Assembly (NCBI GenBank): GCA_944332485.1
Contig: CALVKB010000008.1
Span: forward strand, 1 to 42,225
Direction of reading: 5' to 3'
Source of the DNA: an uncultured Bacilli bacterium
GTDB lineage: Bacteria; Bacillota_I; Bacilli_A; RFN20; CAG-288
DNA: 42,225 bases
Shown: one piece after another, positions 42,158 through 42,225 of the stretch
How the letters are laid out: each line of letters starts with the position of its first letter
How positions within the stretch are numbered: position 1 is the first letter of the stretch
Notes under the pieces: generated by a model
The model's input: the letters and a program-made list of their open reading frames with translations, nothing else
The model's database searches: none
Told to the model about the DNA's origin: nothing
Program-made: the position numbers and the translations under genes

Positions 42158-42225
42158 TCATATTTAATGCAAAACTAAGCACTTAAAAATTTTTTAAAAT
42201 GATAATGCTGTTTTTTGACTTCAAA

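Noticed and set aside
1-42225. Mycoplasma-type code with TGA as Trp
   Set aside because: Conserved tryptophans are encoded by TGG, several genes end in TGA (for example pyk and the ftsA-like gene), and all large genes are intact under the standard code.

Overview
This window is low-GC, densely packed chromosomal DNA from a Firmicutes-type bacterium. The gene set points to the Bacilli/Mollicutes side: Firmicutes-type DnaB, dimeric glycyl-tRNA synthetase, UPF0154/YneF, TrmK, MraZ with its operator boxes, and the era-recO-glyS-dnaG-sigA-trmK block. Full-length proteins read through TGG for Trp, and pyk and the ftsA-like gene end in TGA, so the standard bacterial code applies rather than the Mycoplasma code. 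Several replication and division proteins are present but decayed (a DnaI-like loader without ATPase motifs, an FtsA-like protein without its phosphate loops, a dcw cluster cut to mraZ-rsmH plus one tiny membrane protein). This suggests a reduced-genome, possibly wall-poor or wall-less relative such as RF39 or Acholeplasma/Izemoplasma-like lineages. That placement is inference.

Layout. 1-2700: the end of a membrane protein, a lipoprotein gene, then rpmG-efp-yneF on the minus strand. 2700-4854: ispG and a methyltransferase-like gene split by one in-frame TAA. 4851-11915 (minus): DEAD-box helicase, aspS, hisS, RelA/SpoT-type enzyme, apt. 11992-12861 (plus): ispH. 12946-22942 (minus): a long information-processing operon read as C39/membrane protein, ybeY, cdd, era, recO, glyS, dnaG, a divergent second sigma factor, sigA, trmK. 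23008-25338 (minus): dnaB and the DnaI-like gene. 25485-30736 (plus): pfkA, pyk, a ROK sugar kinase, thrS. 30737-31137: a 400-base gene-free stretch with two terminators and a striking array of hairpin units. 31138-32733 (minus): mraZ, rsmH and a 71-residue membrane protein. 32912-41569 (minus): ftsA-like, ftsZ, two unknown genes, pheS, pheT, thyX, one unknown gene. 41673-42080 (minus): one unknown gene.

The most unusual item is at 30845-31137. Directly after the stop codon of the last mraZ-operon gene, the minus strand carries about 4.5 tandem units of 55-59 bases. Each unit has three small hairpins. Stem sequences differ between units while pairing is kept, and three substitutions are G-U pairs only if the minus strand is the RNA. 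The last unit ends in a strong terminator and contains ACCTCCTTTCT, the same letters as the 3' end (anti-Shine-Dalgarno) of Firmicutes 16S rRNA. This looks like an undescribed structured RNA or 3' UTR with a possible ribosome-binding-site-pairing role.

The remaining genes are mainly housekeeping: translation (five aminoacyl-tRNA synthetases, EF-P, L33, Era, YbeY, RsmH), replication and transcription initiation, stringent response, MEP isoprenoid synthesis (ispG, ispH), lower glycolysis, nucleotide salvage and thymidylate synthesis. No tRNA, rRNA, insertion sequence, CRISPR array or prophage was seen.
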